DNA of 64,000 bases. Origin: Cheiracanthium punctorium. Lineage: Eukaryota; Arthropoda; Arachnida; Araneae; Cheiracanthiidae. Location of the stretch: NCBI GenBank assembly GCA_038373885.1, contig JAWZYV010015837.1:62001-126000 (forward strand), written 5' to 3'. The translations under genes and the position numbers were made by a program. The first letter of the stretch is position 1; each line of letters starts with the position of its first letter. Shown one piece after another: positions 1 to 12,956 of the stretch. The notes under the pieces are model-generated. The model was given only the letters and a program-made list of their open reading frames with translations, made no database searches and was not told the origin of the DNA.

Positions 1-1650
1 ATTAACTTGGCTCTACAAAAAAAGATTAACTTTCACTATCATTTAAAATATGAAGAAAATAATTTAATCAGAATCTGCAATTAAAAATTCGCTTGAAAAA
101 AAAACATTCAAATATAAATACCTATTTTCACTTTTTCTTCCTTTCTTTTTTTTTGCACTCAACAGGTACCTACTAAATTTTTTTCTAGTGACCTACTAAA
201 ATGATGACAATTACATGTTCATTAATAAGCTGAAAAATGAAAGTACATTTTTATAGAAAACATTTATGGGCCTTTTTTTACTGAGACTTTTTTTCAGTAA
301 ACTGTTTATTGGTATTAAAAAAAGATATTTTTTAAAGATACGTAGTATCATTTTGATAGTTAATATTTGAACATTAATTACTTTTTTGTTTCGCTCTACG
401 AGCACAATTTTCGGAGGACCGTTTGTAATTAATTCGCCTCTGGTTATGATAAGATATTTTTAAAAGTAAAATGCACTTAACGGGTATCTGTTTTAAAATA
501 CAACAAATATGCATTAAGTAATCCGTGCAACAGTATGCCTACTAAGGAAAAAAAAAACTTTCATGCAGCAAACTCTTTAATAAATCTAATGGTGAAAATT
601 CAAAGTTAAGTATCTTTTTTTAGGTTCTTTGATTTGGGATTGGGTAACGAAATGCTTTTTCTAGTAATTAATTTGAATAAGGTTTAAAATTCAGAAAAAT
701 AAAGCGTTTTTTCATTTCTTTTTCTTGAAAATTGAACTACTTTTTATGTTATGTGCATGCAAAAATTATTTTTCCCCCCAGCTCATAATAAAAAAAAGGA
801 ATTAAAAATGCATGTTTGAAGTGAGTTTGAGAAAAGTACCTAGCTTTTTTCTACTTTTAAGCCCATTTTAATCCAATTTGAATCATTAAAACATAGTTTC
901 TGTCGATTTTTTAAAAACTGTTTGATAAAAGTTATCAAAACAAAATGAAAGAAATTCTGAAAAAAAAGTAATTACGCCGAATTGAATCTTCCTTATATAT
1001 ACTCATATAGCACAAAGTAATGCTTCTATATAAAAACTGGGCAATAGTCGAAAATCGAAATTACATTAAAATCTATTTTAATTGTGTTAACTAAGTAATT
1101 TTTATTTTAGATGGTTTACGTTTATTTAAACCTCTATGCCAGCTCACTGGCTTACAATTCGATATTCATAATATTTTTGAGTTAACTAAGAGTTAAAAAA
1201 TATTCGTATATTGAAGGAAAGATATGTGTTTTGATTTAGAATTTTTTTTTATTCAGTTCATAAATTATACCGTATTTACCCTCGTATAAGTCGACGCCCC
1301 ACTTTCCCGATAGAGAAATTAAATAAAAAAACATTTATTCAAAATTATCTGAAAATAAAAGAAAGTACTATATGTCTCCCTTATTTCGTTAATTATAACT
1401 CCCCTCTCCATACACACACACAAAACGTTTTGGAAATGGAACCTCTAATTCATGTATTTCCATTTTATTTAACATTAAATTCGAATGAGATGCGTAAAAA
1501 AGGGCACAGTCTGACTAAAAAAAGTGTGTACTTAAGCTGCTTATTAATTTATGCGAGTTTAATAATAATGTACAGAAGAGTATGATTCAACCAAAACGTG
1601 CTATATAATGGATTTAATTCAGATTATTTTATTTAGTGCTGAAGCATAAG
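1..1650. other. AT-rich DNA without a recognised gene
   Basis: All short open frames here are low-complexity and none resembles a known family. At about 1269-1302 a short stretch (ACCGTATTTACCCTCGTATA followed by AGTCGACGCC) looks like terminal sequence of a DNA-transposon family, but no partner end is visible. Confidence 0.6.
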
Positions 1651-1651
1651 A

Positions 1652-1880
1652 CTTCTGAGGCCCACTATGGCCAAGTAGATAAGAAGGTCCAAGGTTCTGG
1701 CTTACCGCGCTGCTGTCGATCGAACGGTTTGGAGTTTGAAATATTTTCTCCAGATGTAACGTGAATACGTGTAAGATCTCCTTAAAATGTCCTCCGTCCA
1801 AAGCACCCCCGCCCTCTAGGCAGATACCTCTCATGGAGGATTGTCTAAATACACAAAACATGCTATTGAAAGGCTCTTAT
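1652..1880 (+). repeat. tRNA-derived SINE, degenerate copy (family 1)
   Basis: The head begins CACTATGGCCAAGTAGATAA, which resembles the 5' part of a tRNA including an A-box-like segment. A decayed B-box region follows near 1725-1740. The body contains TTTTCTCCAGATGTAACGTG and the next bases AATAC at 1744-1768, an exact 25-bp match to the copy at 47447-47471. The 3' boundary is approximate. SINEs are transcribed by RNA polymerase III and mobilised by a partner LINE; this copy is too decayed to be active. Confidence 0.65.
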
Positions 1881-2089
1881 TTAATAATACAAAGTGTCCT
1901 AGAAGTTTCGGTACTCATGTCATACATATTCGCAAAACAACAAAGCTTAAGAATATTTACTTTTATGCTAATGGTGAAAAGTCCTTTTAACATAAGGTAT
2001 CCAAAAAATCTAAAATGTTCATGAAATTTTATAATAAATGTTTAAAATGTACATCTCTTTCTAGGAGTTAATGCTAAACTCGTTTGCGC

Positions 2090-2550
2090 ATATTAACAGT
2101 AATGCGTTCTAACATGCTGGAAGGGACTTCTTGTATCTTTGGAGTAAATGATAATTTTCAAATCATCTATTGTTTGAGGATTAATCGCATAAAATTTGTT
2201 CTTAAAATATCCTCAACGGAAAAAGTCCGCGATGCTCAGATCAGAGGATCAATATGGCCAAACATCTTTTGAGATGAATTGATCACCAATAAATCTTGAA
2301 GCCTTTCACGGTTAAATTACTTGTAAGGTATGATGCACCATCTTGTTGGAACCAAGATCTCGTTCATTCACTTTTAACAATGCAACAAATTGCTGGATAA
2401 GTTCATCGTAACTAAGTACTGCATCATTTGGATATTTATTTTGCCAAACGCCTTTACATCTTTCATACGAATTATATTCAGAATAAGTTTCAAGCAGCAC
2501 AATATCCTGAATACATGATGAACTCATTTCAATATGATGAACAAAACAAT
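2090..2550 (-). pseudogene. mariner/IS630-like transposase relic, internally deleted
   Basis: Reading the minus strand from about 2545 down, an N-terminal helix-turn-helix-like stretch (residues DIVLLETYSEYNSYERC, then KGVWQNKYPNDAVLSYDELI) resembles the DUF4817-type start of arthropod IS630/mariner-like transposases. It runs almost directly into the catalytic region: WFQQDGAS, the family's second catalytic aspartate block, at about 2320-2345, then SSDLSIADF and a tail KNKFYAINPQTIDDLKIII near 2140-2200. Stops and at least one frame change interrupt it, and the region carrying the first catalytic aspartate is missing. It is a dead copy. I could not find terminal inverted repeats, so the element boundaries are unknown. 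Family assignment comes from motif recognition only. Confidence 0.6.
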
Positions 2551-5500
2551 ATAGAACTTTCCCGCACAATTTGAACGCAAAAAGAACGAAACGATAAAAC
2601 TTAAAATTGATTCAATGATAATCAGACTAGAAAATTTAATATGAAAAGAAAAGATAACAAGGTAAATAAATAAGAATACAATCAAGGTCAACAATATATA
2701 ATACACCAACAAAAAATCATGGACAATAAGTTCTTTAAGTTACAATACGAGGACTTTTTAGAATACACTGCATGTGTCTTTAATTTAATTAAGTTCACTG
2801 ATGACTGTAATTAAAAAATGCTATATCTCTTGTGTTGTATAACATATGTAAGGAAGCTTTAAAAAACATGGCATGTTAAGAAACCGCTTTCTTAGTGGAG
2901 TTAATAGATCTTCAAAGGATACCAGACAAAGCAGGATTACACTCTGTGGTTAAGGTGTTGTGATTGGGGGAGGGGTGAGAAGAAATACGCACTTGTGAAA
3001 TTTTATTCCTCAAAATTTAAGAGATGACGAGGAACATTTTTTGTTCATTTATCAAGACCGCATTATTCAATCGCACTAATCAAGAGTTAGCAGTACTGGA
3101 TAACGGGGGATCATTAATATCTAACAGTTCTGCGCAAACAATCAAAATTTGACTGCATTGAGACTTGACTTTAATCCTCATAAGTTCCTCTGATTTTGCA
3201 ACAAAATATCAATAACTTTGCAGTTTATATAAATTTTAAAATTACACTGTAAAAGATCTTAATTTTATCCGCACCTAAAATGTTTAGCGGTGTGCCTAAA
3301 AGCAACCTTGAATGGTAGGGTGGCAGTTGCAAGTGAATAATTCTAAAATGATGGTACAACTACTTCTTAGCCATGTAAGAAATTCTCAGCAAGCAAAGTA
3401 ACGTATTAAAGTTATGCAGATAAAACATTAAATCAAAATGCAACTTAAAGGAATTTTATGTAACTTTTGTGACTTCCAAATATGTACTACGCCCATAACA
3501 ATGTTATTAGGAAGCATAACTGTTCACATTCTAAGTAAAATTATGTTCTGCTTACTGGACAATCCAGGAAAGTATTTAGTACACGGACAAGAGAATCCCT
3601 ACTAGAAATCCGTTCTTTTTTTTATCCGGTGGGACTTCTTGATGTTTCTCAGGGAAGCTTAAAAAGGTTGGGGCTTCAGCAGACGACAATCGGATTATGG
3701 TGACGTAAACAGGGGTAATGGAGTGCTTCCATCAGTATTGATTAGAGGGTGGTGTTCTTATGGAATGAAGTAATGCTTCAGAGTAGAGATTTCGTTATTG
3801 GGCATTAACGACATCATCTATTAAAGCAGTGTGTGCTGAAAACTTAGCTCATGAAGGTTGGGATGAAAAGAACTAAAACAGAGATATCGGAATAAGATGC
3901 GTTTGGGAAATGGGTTTTATACAGATTTAGGTACATACAGGTGCTTAACAAAGGTCGCTTGATTCTGAAAATGAAGAACTCAAAAACGATGACAGCTAGA
4001 AGCATGAAACCGGTGATATGTTTATTAAAAAAAAAAAAAAAACGTAATAATTTGATATAGGAGCCACACATTCTTGTTACAAATTTTATAAATAGATGGA
4101 GCTGTCAGCGGTAATTCGGATACCAAAAGAAGAATTCAGACGCCAAGAACAATCATGTCAAAACCGATTCAACTTTATTCCTCCCGAGACTACTAATGTT
4201 TAACTTATTATAAATATGAAAGCATGCAGAGCAACGTTTACTTCTTTAAAGCTGTATACGTTAAACCTAGCTAGCTTTTAGTGGAAATTTCAATAAAACA
4301 CTAATTTTAAGCCTTTAAAATATTTCCAAAAGCAGATAATAACCGAATGATAGAATCTAAAATGTCATTAAGAACGCAAAAGCGGAACTAGATTAAGACT
4401 GCTGCAATTGAAATTTTTTTATTAATTCTTTAGAAGAAGTTGTAATTAAAACTTATTTCAGTTTAATTTTTTTATCAGATGAACTCGTACAAAACGTAAT
4501 TTTTTTAATCAAGCTTCTTTAAACAGTCGGTTCTAGTGCTTGAGAGACATTGGTTAACTGCTGAAAAGTGTGAAGAAAGTGTTCTTAAAGTAAATAAAAT
4601 GTCACACAATTTCTTGACTGGCTCCTAATTACTTTCATTACAACATCATTCAATATGCTTTCTGGAATAATGAGTTTTCTGGCAATAATATCCTAAAGTA
4701 TATTTGCCAAGTATGTAAAATTCTTTCTGAGAGACTGAAAATGACAAGAAATAAATTTAAAGCAAACACGGTACGTAAATGAACTCAAAAGAATCGCTCA
4801 TTTATTTCTTGTAGTACAAAATGAAATTGTTAATTACGCACTGTATTGCATGGGTTAGCTTTTTATATATATCTTGGGGAAAGTCTAAATTAAATGTTTT
4901 TCGTAGTTTTTTTTTGAAATACTTAAAACGGATGATTAAAAATTCAGTTAAATAAAAAAAGGATATTTTAAAGTGAAGAGTTTAATAATGTTAAATTACA
5001 AGATCCTCGAAAAGTTCTTGAAAGGAAAAATGATTTTTTTAAAAATTTATTTATTTTAAGCAAAGAGTGCATCATAAGAAAATTCATACAAAGAAAGAAA
5101 TTGAAAGAGTAATCTTCTAACGAATTTAATATGTATGAATGCGTGCATATGAGAAAAAGGGAACATAGCTAAATATTTATGGTGGTATGGTGAGGTATGG
5201 TGGGTTAAAATAGGTAGATATTTCCATTTGATCAAAAATTTATATAAATATTTTAAAAATGATATTTAATCTTTATCCTACATTTTCAGACATTAGTTGG
5301 CAAAATTTATACTCATTAAAAAGTTTATTAATTGCATTTTGAAACTAAGCTTTTATTATTTTTTTATATTGAATCTATCTTTTCTTGTGTCTGTCAAAAA
5401 CTTTCAGGAAATGAATATATTCCTCAATGTTTAAGAAGTTCTGCTATTTCTTTCTATATAGAAAAAAGAAGTTTAAACAGCTTATTTGAAACAAAAGTGA

Positions 5501-7839
5501 AAATTCTTAAAAGATATAGTTTTTTTCGTACTTTAGTATGGATGTGTAAAATGAGTATACAGTTAGATGGTTAATATTACCTATTTCTAATGCTCCTAAT
5601 AAACGTTTTAGTGATTATAAATGTTCGTTGCCAGCTAATGCTTGAAAATATAGGCTAAAATGTAATTTTAAAACAAACTATTAATAGTTTTGATCAACTT
5701 TGATTACTCATTTTATCCCAATCACACACTACAACAAAGACTGCACATGGAATATAGAAATTATTGGAAACTAGAATACTAAAGCCTAAATCTGACTGCC
5801 CTTTTCATAATATTTTTAAATTTGAATATTTCGTAAGTAATAATATGGAATAAATAAATTTTCATGAAGTGTATTCTTTTACCCATTTTAAAACTCTTTT
5901 ATTGAAAAAAAGCTCTTAATGAAGTTTAGTATTTTTACACGTGAAGCTAATTTAGATAAATAAAATCTTTTCAGGTGTAAAGGGAATAAATACATTGTGT
6001 AAAGAAACGCAAAAGTGTTGAATTTTTAATATTATAAGTATTACAAAACAGCCCACGAGTACAAAAACGCCTTATTATATAACCATTTTACCTCAACATA
6101 TTTTATATGTTTGTTTTTTAATATAAATTACAGTAAATTATTATTATTCCATCAATGCAAAATACCTATAGGTTTAGCATTTTATATGCACACTACTGCT
6201 TGAGAAAGGGGCTTTTTTACTTTGTCTTGAATCTAAATTTAACAGCGTTCTAATCTTTTTATCCTCATTATTGCATCCTTATAATCTTAACTGATTATTT
6301 AATATTTAAAAGAAAGTTTTTAGCTTCAACTTATAACCTATTTTTTATGTATACTTTTTATTCTTACTAAACATATTGTAATGTTTGAAGCTATGCGATA
6401 GGTCACCATTGAGCACACTTAGAAGATGTACTAATTACTGATAAAAATGATCACGAAGTAAATATTTTTAAAAAGAAATTTGCATGCTAAGTATTTTTTT
6501 AAATTAAATTTCACGTAACCCGCAACTCTACTATTACAATTTTGGTGAGATTGCATTGCGATTATATGGTAAAATGAAGTTTAATATTACGTTGCTACAT
6601 AATAGAAATGAATGATAAATTTCAGGAGTGCCAGAAATGAGTTTTGGGAATTTGCAAAAAAGAATTGAATATAACTATTTATCTATACGAGCTCTGAGTA
6701 CTTCTAAGTCAACAATCAGTAGTTACATCCGTTTTCAAGGATATCTATTACGATAAATAATAGAATTTCGTAATTTCTGTCCAATTTAGTAATTAAATTT
6801 ACTTTTATTATTTTATATTCCTTAAATATATACGGTTTCTGATAAAAACAATCCATAATTTAAATTTTTAATTATTTTATATTGGATCAAATGTGCACCT
6901 ACATGGGACAGGGTTAGAAATATTTACAATTTTTAAAGATTTATAGCCCATTTAATTTATTTATAAAACGTAATTTCATTTAATTATTAGTAAAACTCTA
7001 AAAACATTTGTTTTTCTCATATAGCACTTACATTAAGAAAATATAATTAGAATAATAAATATATCGAATTGATTTTCCAAGCAATTGATCAAAAGTTTCT
7101 TCCTTCTCCCCCTTTCGTTCTTATAAAATAGAGGAAAAGTAACACAGTGTCCTCTGTTATAGATATGCTGTTAAGTAGCTGAAGATTATAATTATCAGTA
7201 TGATTAGCGATGTTAACCTAATTATTTGTCTGCAGTAATACGCATACCCAAACAGAAGTAGGTATAGGTAGTACAAACCCAAATATATCATAACCTATAG
7301 GTTTGTTATGCATTATCTTTTTTGCATCTACAAGAAAGTTAAAGATAAAAAAGCTAAATTCTTGATTCGAATCGAGATAAAAGAAAATCCAAGCAAAAGT
7401 TGCATAAACTGAAAGCATAACTCAAAAATCCGGTCAATAAGTGTCATGCAAAAGATGAAGGTAATCAATCGATACTTTTGAAAAACTCATTAGTTCCAAA
7501 CAAAAGATTTCTAATTTTTAGACTTCCTTTTTAACGTAAAAACATGCTAGTCAATTCAAAGCATTTTAATGAAGGACCAGTTAAGTATGAACTAGAACAA
7601 AACGAATAGTTAACTGGGTTTCACAGAATTATTTAGCATAAATAGATACAAACTGCAGAAATTCTAAAACATATAATAACATTAATTACAGATATTTTAT
7701 TTCATGACACAGTCTGTATAATTTATAACTAATAGAATTAACTATTTGAGCGAAGACGAATAAAAAACGACGTTAGAAATCAATTTATATAATTATTTAA
7801 ATTTCAACCTTGCAGGAAGATCTTAGATAATTAACAAAT
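2551..7839. other. AT-rich DNA, no recognised gene
   Basis: Long A- and T-runs and short open frames without family resemblance. A frame at 5332-5574 (80 codons) is the longest, but it is rich in F, L, K and S as expected by chance in AT-rich DNA. No RNA gene or mobile element could be identified. Confidence 0.6.
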
Positions 7840-8030
7840 ACATACAATTATTCAGCATAATAACAGAAGAAAACTTATTGTGTTACCCAGAGTATCAGAT
7901 GTCGTTAGAAGCTTTGGAAGTAATTAAGCATTTGTTGAAAATGTTTTTGATATAGTATTTACATACCAGAGAATATTCTCTTCACCCTTCATAGCTGTCC
8001 CCTTTTCTTTGAAAATCATGGGGGTTTTGT
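7840..8030 (+). repeat. segmental duplicate, copy 1 (partner 9455-9640)
   Basis: The text around TTAGAAGCTTTGGAAGTAAT, through TTAAGCATTTGTTGAAAATG, to GCTGTCCCC aligns in order with 9513-9610 (TTAGAAGCTTTCAACTTAAT, TTAAGCCTTTGTTGCAAACT, CTGTCGTCCC). Both copies lie in the same orientation about 1.6 kb apart and are clearly diverged. They bracket the dispersed repeat at 8430-9060. Confidence 0.55.
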
Positions 8031-8429
8031 GTTTTAATTAAAATTGTACCTTCTGTTATTTGAGTTAAACTCTCCAATATGTTTCGGCAGTTCTAACTGT
8101 GTATTTAGACAAAATGACAAGCAAAAAGAAAAGAAAACGTTGTGGTTCTGTATGAAAACACTTACACAACAACAAACACTTATATTTTATAATTTTTTTA
8201 TGCACTTGCAACTATTTAAAAAATAAATATTTTAAGATTACATACATTGATTTTAATTAAAATGATATCAATTACTTCGCTTAGTGTTTAGTTACCATCT
8301 CAAGAACGCACTTAAATCATTATTTAAGTTATTGTAACGAATCAGTGAATCACTGTAATGAATAGATTTGACTACCTCTCTGGATTATCCATGTGAGATG
8401 CAATTTCAAAATTATAATGATCCTATGCT

Positions 8430-9060
8430 GATCACTGATTCACTGACTCACTGACGATAAACATGGTAACACCCACAGCATTCGTACAGGCGGCTAGAAA
8501 TTTTTCATAATCGTATAGAAATAAAAATATAGAAAAGGACCATCTACGTTACTTTAAAAAATCTTCAATTTCACCCGTTCCTTAATTTATAGAGATTTTT
8601 TGTACTTTTTAGCTCTTTTCTCTCCCCGGGAGTAAAAGAAGTGAATCAGTTGAGTGAAAAAATTAGGTATCGCAAGTGATACTGACGTCATACTGATGTC
8701 GCGGTTATCAGGCTTTAAACGGAAAATTGTGTTCCCTATTCGTTTGAAATAGGTTTCAGAGATTACCTGATTAACTTCTTCTCACATATAACATTATATC
8801 CTCTGCATGAAGCTTTGATATTAGAGGAGCTGTTCCCAGCAAAGCGAAATCTTTAGAATCCGAAAAGTTTCAGCAAAGACACTCGCAGAGAGATTATATA
8901 ATTTTTCAGGAAAGCATGCCATTTCGATTTAGATATATAAAAAAGAGATTGAATGTGAAACTATGTATTTTTAGCTGACACAGATTGAGTGTAGACATAT
9001 TTTTGTCAATGCCTTTCCAGCAACCGCTGTAATTGTCCCGTCCGTGTCCTGTCTAGTTTA
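8430..9060 (+). repeat. unclassified dispersed repeat, copy A (copy B at 59768-60425)
   Basis: It starts with TGATTCACTGACTCACTGAC and shares ordered blocks with 59768-60425: TTTTTCATAATCGTATAGAA with a nearby AAAATATAGAAAA, ACGTCATACTGATGTC, TTATCAGGCTTT, CGAAAAGTTTCAGC, and a final GAGTGTAGACATATTTTTG. There are no coding frames. The upstream region at 8340-8365 has an inverted partner of the start motif (AATCAGTGAATCACTG). It is probably a non-autonomous transposon, but the class cannot be fixed. Confidence 0.65.
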
Positions 9061-9454
9061 TTAAGGTTTCGTCATTTTTAAAATTACTGAGCTTACAAGT
9101 GTATTGCAATCTGTTAAAATACTATAAAAACCCATCATGGTTGAGTTAAAAAAAGTAATAAATATATTTTTATATAAATTATGTTGGGCATTAATCTTGT
9201 AAATCCCACAGTAATTGAACATGGCTACTTGTTACAGCCAAGAGGAATTGGGTTGATTCGTCGAAGCTACAAAAAATTGCATATTTGCTACTAGATCTAC
9301 GAATTTCTCAGACAGTGACAGCGGAAGGTATTAAGCCAAAGTCAAACTAGAACTCCTAGCATTTATTGAATAGTAGGGTAAATAACAACGAATTTATTAT
9401 TTTTAATTCAACGAACAATATTTTACTTCAAAAATACTCTATAAAACTAAGAAG

Positions 9455-9640
9455 TATAAATATGCAGGATGATAGCATTAGAAAACTCATTATGCAAGTC
9501 AAAATATCGGTTGCCATTAGAAGCTTTCAACTTAATTAAGCCTTTGTTGCAAACTTGTTTCATATAACATTTGCTTGTGAGAACATTTTGTTAACACTTT
9601 TCTGTCGTCCCGCATTCTTTGTTTCACAAGTTATCGAACA
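9455..9640 (+). repeat. segmental duplicate, copy 2 (partner 7840-8030)
   Basis: This is the second diverged copy of the segment at 7840-8030, in the same orientation. The alignment is anchored on TTAGAAGCTTT, AATTAAGC.TTTGTTG and the CTGTC(GT)CCC block. Confidence 0.5.
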
Positions 9641-10687
9641 AAGTGCTTAAAATGTCTTAAATAAACTTGCGTTCATTTAGAATTTTATGCAAAGCACACA
9701 AGATTAAAACTACTTTAAATAACTTTCATTGGGTATTCTGAGAACTCATCTAAGAAGAAATAAGGGCACAGTTAAAAGTGTTTAATTGCAACGTTTATAA
9801 ATTCGTTTTGTTCCTCAGTCTGAAGTACTTATTTTGTTTTATATAGTGAACGATCTTTGTAATTTCATTTCTAATTTAGCTATCAACTTGTAATGTCGAA
9901 GCAATCAAATGAAGATTTATAGTGACTTTTTCGTATAATTTCTTTACAAATGTTTGATGTCAGGATTTATTCCAAAATTGTTAAGTTTCAATATTGATTT
10001 AAGTTTTCACGTAACTGTACAAGCATAAAAAAGCTTTTATTCTTCATGAAAGTAAATGTTACATGTTTTAAGTGGATTTATATTTAAAATTCCATTTGTT
10101 AAGCATTTTAAACAAAAGGAAATCCTAAGATTTAAAAAAAAATATTGCATGCATAATTACAAAGTAAGTATGTTTGTTGAAAGCAAAAGTAGCTCATACA
10201 AATTTTATTTTAGAACGATGTAAATTATTTATAGATCGCAAACTTATACTATACCAGTGCTATTAACCTATAGTGAGAACCAATGCAGCGATCAATTGCC
10301 ACTATGCTTTTGGCTCCCTACCCAAAGCTAAAACATAAAACATATAATGTTATGAATTTTTTGTAGTAATATTCTCTTTTAAGGTTTAACTTAGTTTAAA
10401 ACTAGTGTAATAAGTTTTAACTAATAGAAGTTTGCTCTTTGTTGCATATAAATCTGTTAATTTGAGCTTAAACTTTAAATCTTAAAAACAGAAAAAACCC
10501 ATTGGATAGAGTTAGGATTTGCTAATTTCTCGCCAAATACACTGGATATTGACAAGGTGAAGTCAAGTTTAGGTACTTAATTTTGCTACCAAATTTGGCG
10601 ATGTTTTAATAAAAGTCACCAAACTTGGTGAAATTTCGGGGATCCATACACCGTAAACAAAAGTAGTTCAACATTTCCCCATACAAC
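9641..10687. other. AT-rich DNA, no recognised gene
   Basis: Nothing gene-like is seen. Short words such as CACCAAACTTGGTG (10618-10631) are small palindromes near the following repeat unit. Confidence 0.55.
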
Positions 10688-10810
10688 GGAGCTAAATTAG
10701 CTTCATCCTTTCTATTGAGAAGCGTTTCACCATGATTTGGTTTCACCGATCAGTTAAAACACCAAACCATGTCTGAACGTTTCGCCATTGAAAAGTTGCA
10801 GCTAATTCAG
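10688..10810 (-). repeat. satellite-like foldback unit, single copy (tandem pair at 51585-51853)
   Basis: On the minus strand it reads CTGAATTAGCTGCAAC, then GGCGAAACGTT, TTTTAACTGATC, CATGGTGAAACG, CAATAGAAAGGATG and finally AGCTAATTTAGCTCC. The same blocks occur in the same order in both units at 51585-51853. The unit is partly self-complementary (an A-G-rich arm near one end pairs with a T-C-rich arm near the other). It has no coding potential. Confidence 0.65.
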
Positions 10811-12301
10811 TACTATTTCATGGTGAAATATTAATTACTTTTATTAACAGGGTACTACCTTCTCCATCGGAACATAGGAAAATTAGAATAAATGTACAGA
10901 AGAGTAAATTTACCACAAGATGTTGGTGATTTTGTGTGATAGAGATCTTTGTGTATTATTTATAACGTAATGAGATAAATGGATAAAAGTATTTAATTCT
11001 ATGGATTGCTCAACTTTTGGAGAGCTAAATGCAGTTTTTCAATTGATATCATCTGTTTCATTTATCAAACTGTTTGAAATCCGTATAATTTAAATAAAAC
11101 GAGTTATAACATTAGCACGCAATTAACTTTGCATTGAATCAATTACATCAAAGGCCTAAACTTTTTGAAAAATTAAAACCACATTTTTCAGTTTATCACA
11201 TTCTACAATTACTCTCTCATTAAAGATAAAAAATAACAGTCCTAACTGATTCCTTTTCTAATTGATTCATTAAATGTTTAGAAATTTTGTGGCTTGTTTC
11301 TATCCTTTTTAAATTGGTGATCGAAATCTTTTGATTAGAGACTAAAAATTCGCTGAAATTCTTTTAACCAAACTAGGATAGCAAGGCGTAAAAAAGATTT
11401 AAAAAACGGCACGGCTCAAGTAATTAGGAGGGAAAAAATTCAAAGAATGTACCAGGCTCATTAAATGTACAATGAAAGACAGTTCCATTAAGTCTTTCGA
11501 AATTACAGCTACATCCCCATGCACTACAAAATTAGATTAGTGTAAAAACATTCCTTTCTTCCTTTGACAATTTAGCTAAATTAGTAATGATTGGTGGTAG
11601 TGTAATAGTAGCTATCCTTTGAATTGAAGTGGTGCGTCAGATATAATTTAACAAATGTATCAGTCCTAATATTTTTGAGTATTTGTATAATTACATACAA
11701 TAGATAAAAAATATAAATAATAATTCATAAAAAGTTAAATATTATTTTTTTCTCTTGTGAATTTAGATTTTTAAGGAATGGGACCTTTTTAAAATGCCGA
11801 AGAGGATTTTTATTTTGTTTAGAACAAAATGAAAGGAATTTGTTTTAATGTAGCTTATTCACTTTTTTTCAGAACACATAAAAAATATTTAATCCTGATT
11901 TATTTTAAGACGCTAAATCCATTTTACTTATGATGTGGAATATTTTGTCTATGAAATTGATTAACTTGTTATGTCAAAATTTGATATGGATTTTTTTTCA
12001 ACTTATCTTCCTTCAAGCTCACAATCAAGATTCGTTTAATCAGAAAACTGACGAGTTAAACCAAACATATTTATTGCTTTTTGACGTAGCAGCTTTCAAT
12101 TGCTTTATTGTTGCTAACTATATTTGTAAAAAAAAAACCTTGATATTTTAATGCTGTGATTGCGAAAATTAAATAAAATACCTTCTTTTGAGCTAAAGTT
12201 TGTTTACTTGTTACTGAAACAAAGAAACTTAATTATTGGAAAAGAGATGACATGCCATCCATTTAACTTTGGATGATAAATCTAAATGCAAAATTAAAAT
12301 G
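10811..12301. other. AT-rich DNA, no recognised gene
   Basis: No family resemblance in any frame. The longest frame, 11930-12151 (73 codons), is lysine-, leucine- and phenylalanine-rich and looks random. Confidence 0.55.
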
Positions 12302-12582
12302 AATAAAATTTTTGTATAATAACAGTCATGTATTGTACTTACCGAAAATTTTGAAATCTAATCTAATCTGAAATTCGTGCTCAGATTAAACGTAAATTGT
12401 GCACATTCTCCCTATTTTCTGTTTTCTTCCTTCATTTCTTTGACTTCCAGCCTGAGTGTTGAATATCTATCTATCTATCTATATTCTATGTATATATATA
12501 TGCATATATTAGAAAAACGCCCCCAGGCTAGCCATTGTTATTATAGAATTAATAAATAAAAATTTTGTATAATAACAATCAT
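12302..12582 (+). repeat. 28-bp direct repeat pair about 250 bp apart
   Basis: TTTTGTATAATAACAGTCAT preceded by AATAAAAT at 12302-12329 recurs with two changes at 12555-12582. Between the copies lies a run of TATC units (12463-12482). The arrangement could be replication slippage or a target duplication around an old insertion. Confidence 0.55.
12463..12482 (+). repeat. (TATC)n microsatellite
   Basis: Five consecutive TATC units, followed by a short TA run. Confidence 0.9.
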
Positions 12583-12675
12583 TATTATACACATGTTTTC
12601 CATTAAGCAGCTTCCATAAGCGCTATGTAGCGTGTGCAATTACTGTATTTTGAATTACTTTTATATAAGATTTAA

Positions 12676-12734
12676 TTATATATATATATCTATATCTATA
12701 TCGATATATATATATATTTATATCTATATCTATA

Positions 12735-12770
<36 letters not shown>

Positions 12771-12900
12771 CACATATATATATATATTATATATGTATAT
12801 ATATATATATATATATATACATACATACATATATATATATACATATACATACATACATATATATATATACATACATACATATATATACATATATTATATC

Positions 12901-12931
<31 letters not shown>

Positions 12932-12956
12932 AAATTTATATATATATATAAAGTTA
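12676..12956 (+). repeat. compound TA / TATC / CATA microsatellite
   Basis: About 280 bp of alternating TA dinucleotides mixed with TATATC and CATACATA units, ending in a poly-T run and a last TA block. It generates several long tyrosine-isoleucine reading frames on both strands, which are not genes. Confidence 0.95.

Noticed and set aside
1269..1302. Possible DNA-transposon end near ACCGTATTTACCCTCGTATA
   Set aside because: No second end or target duplication could be found.
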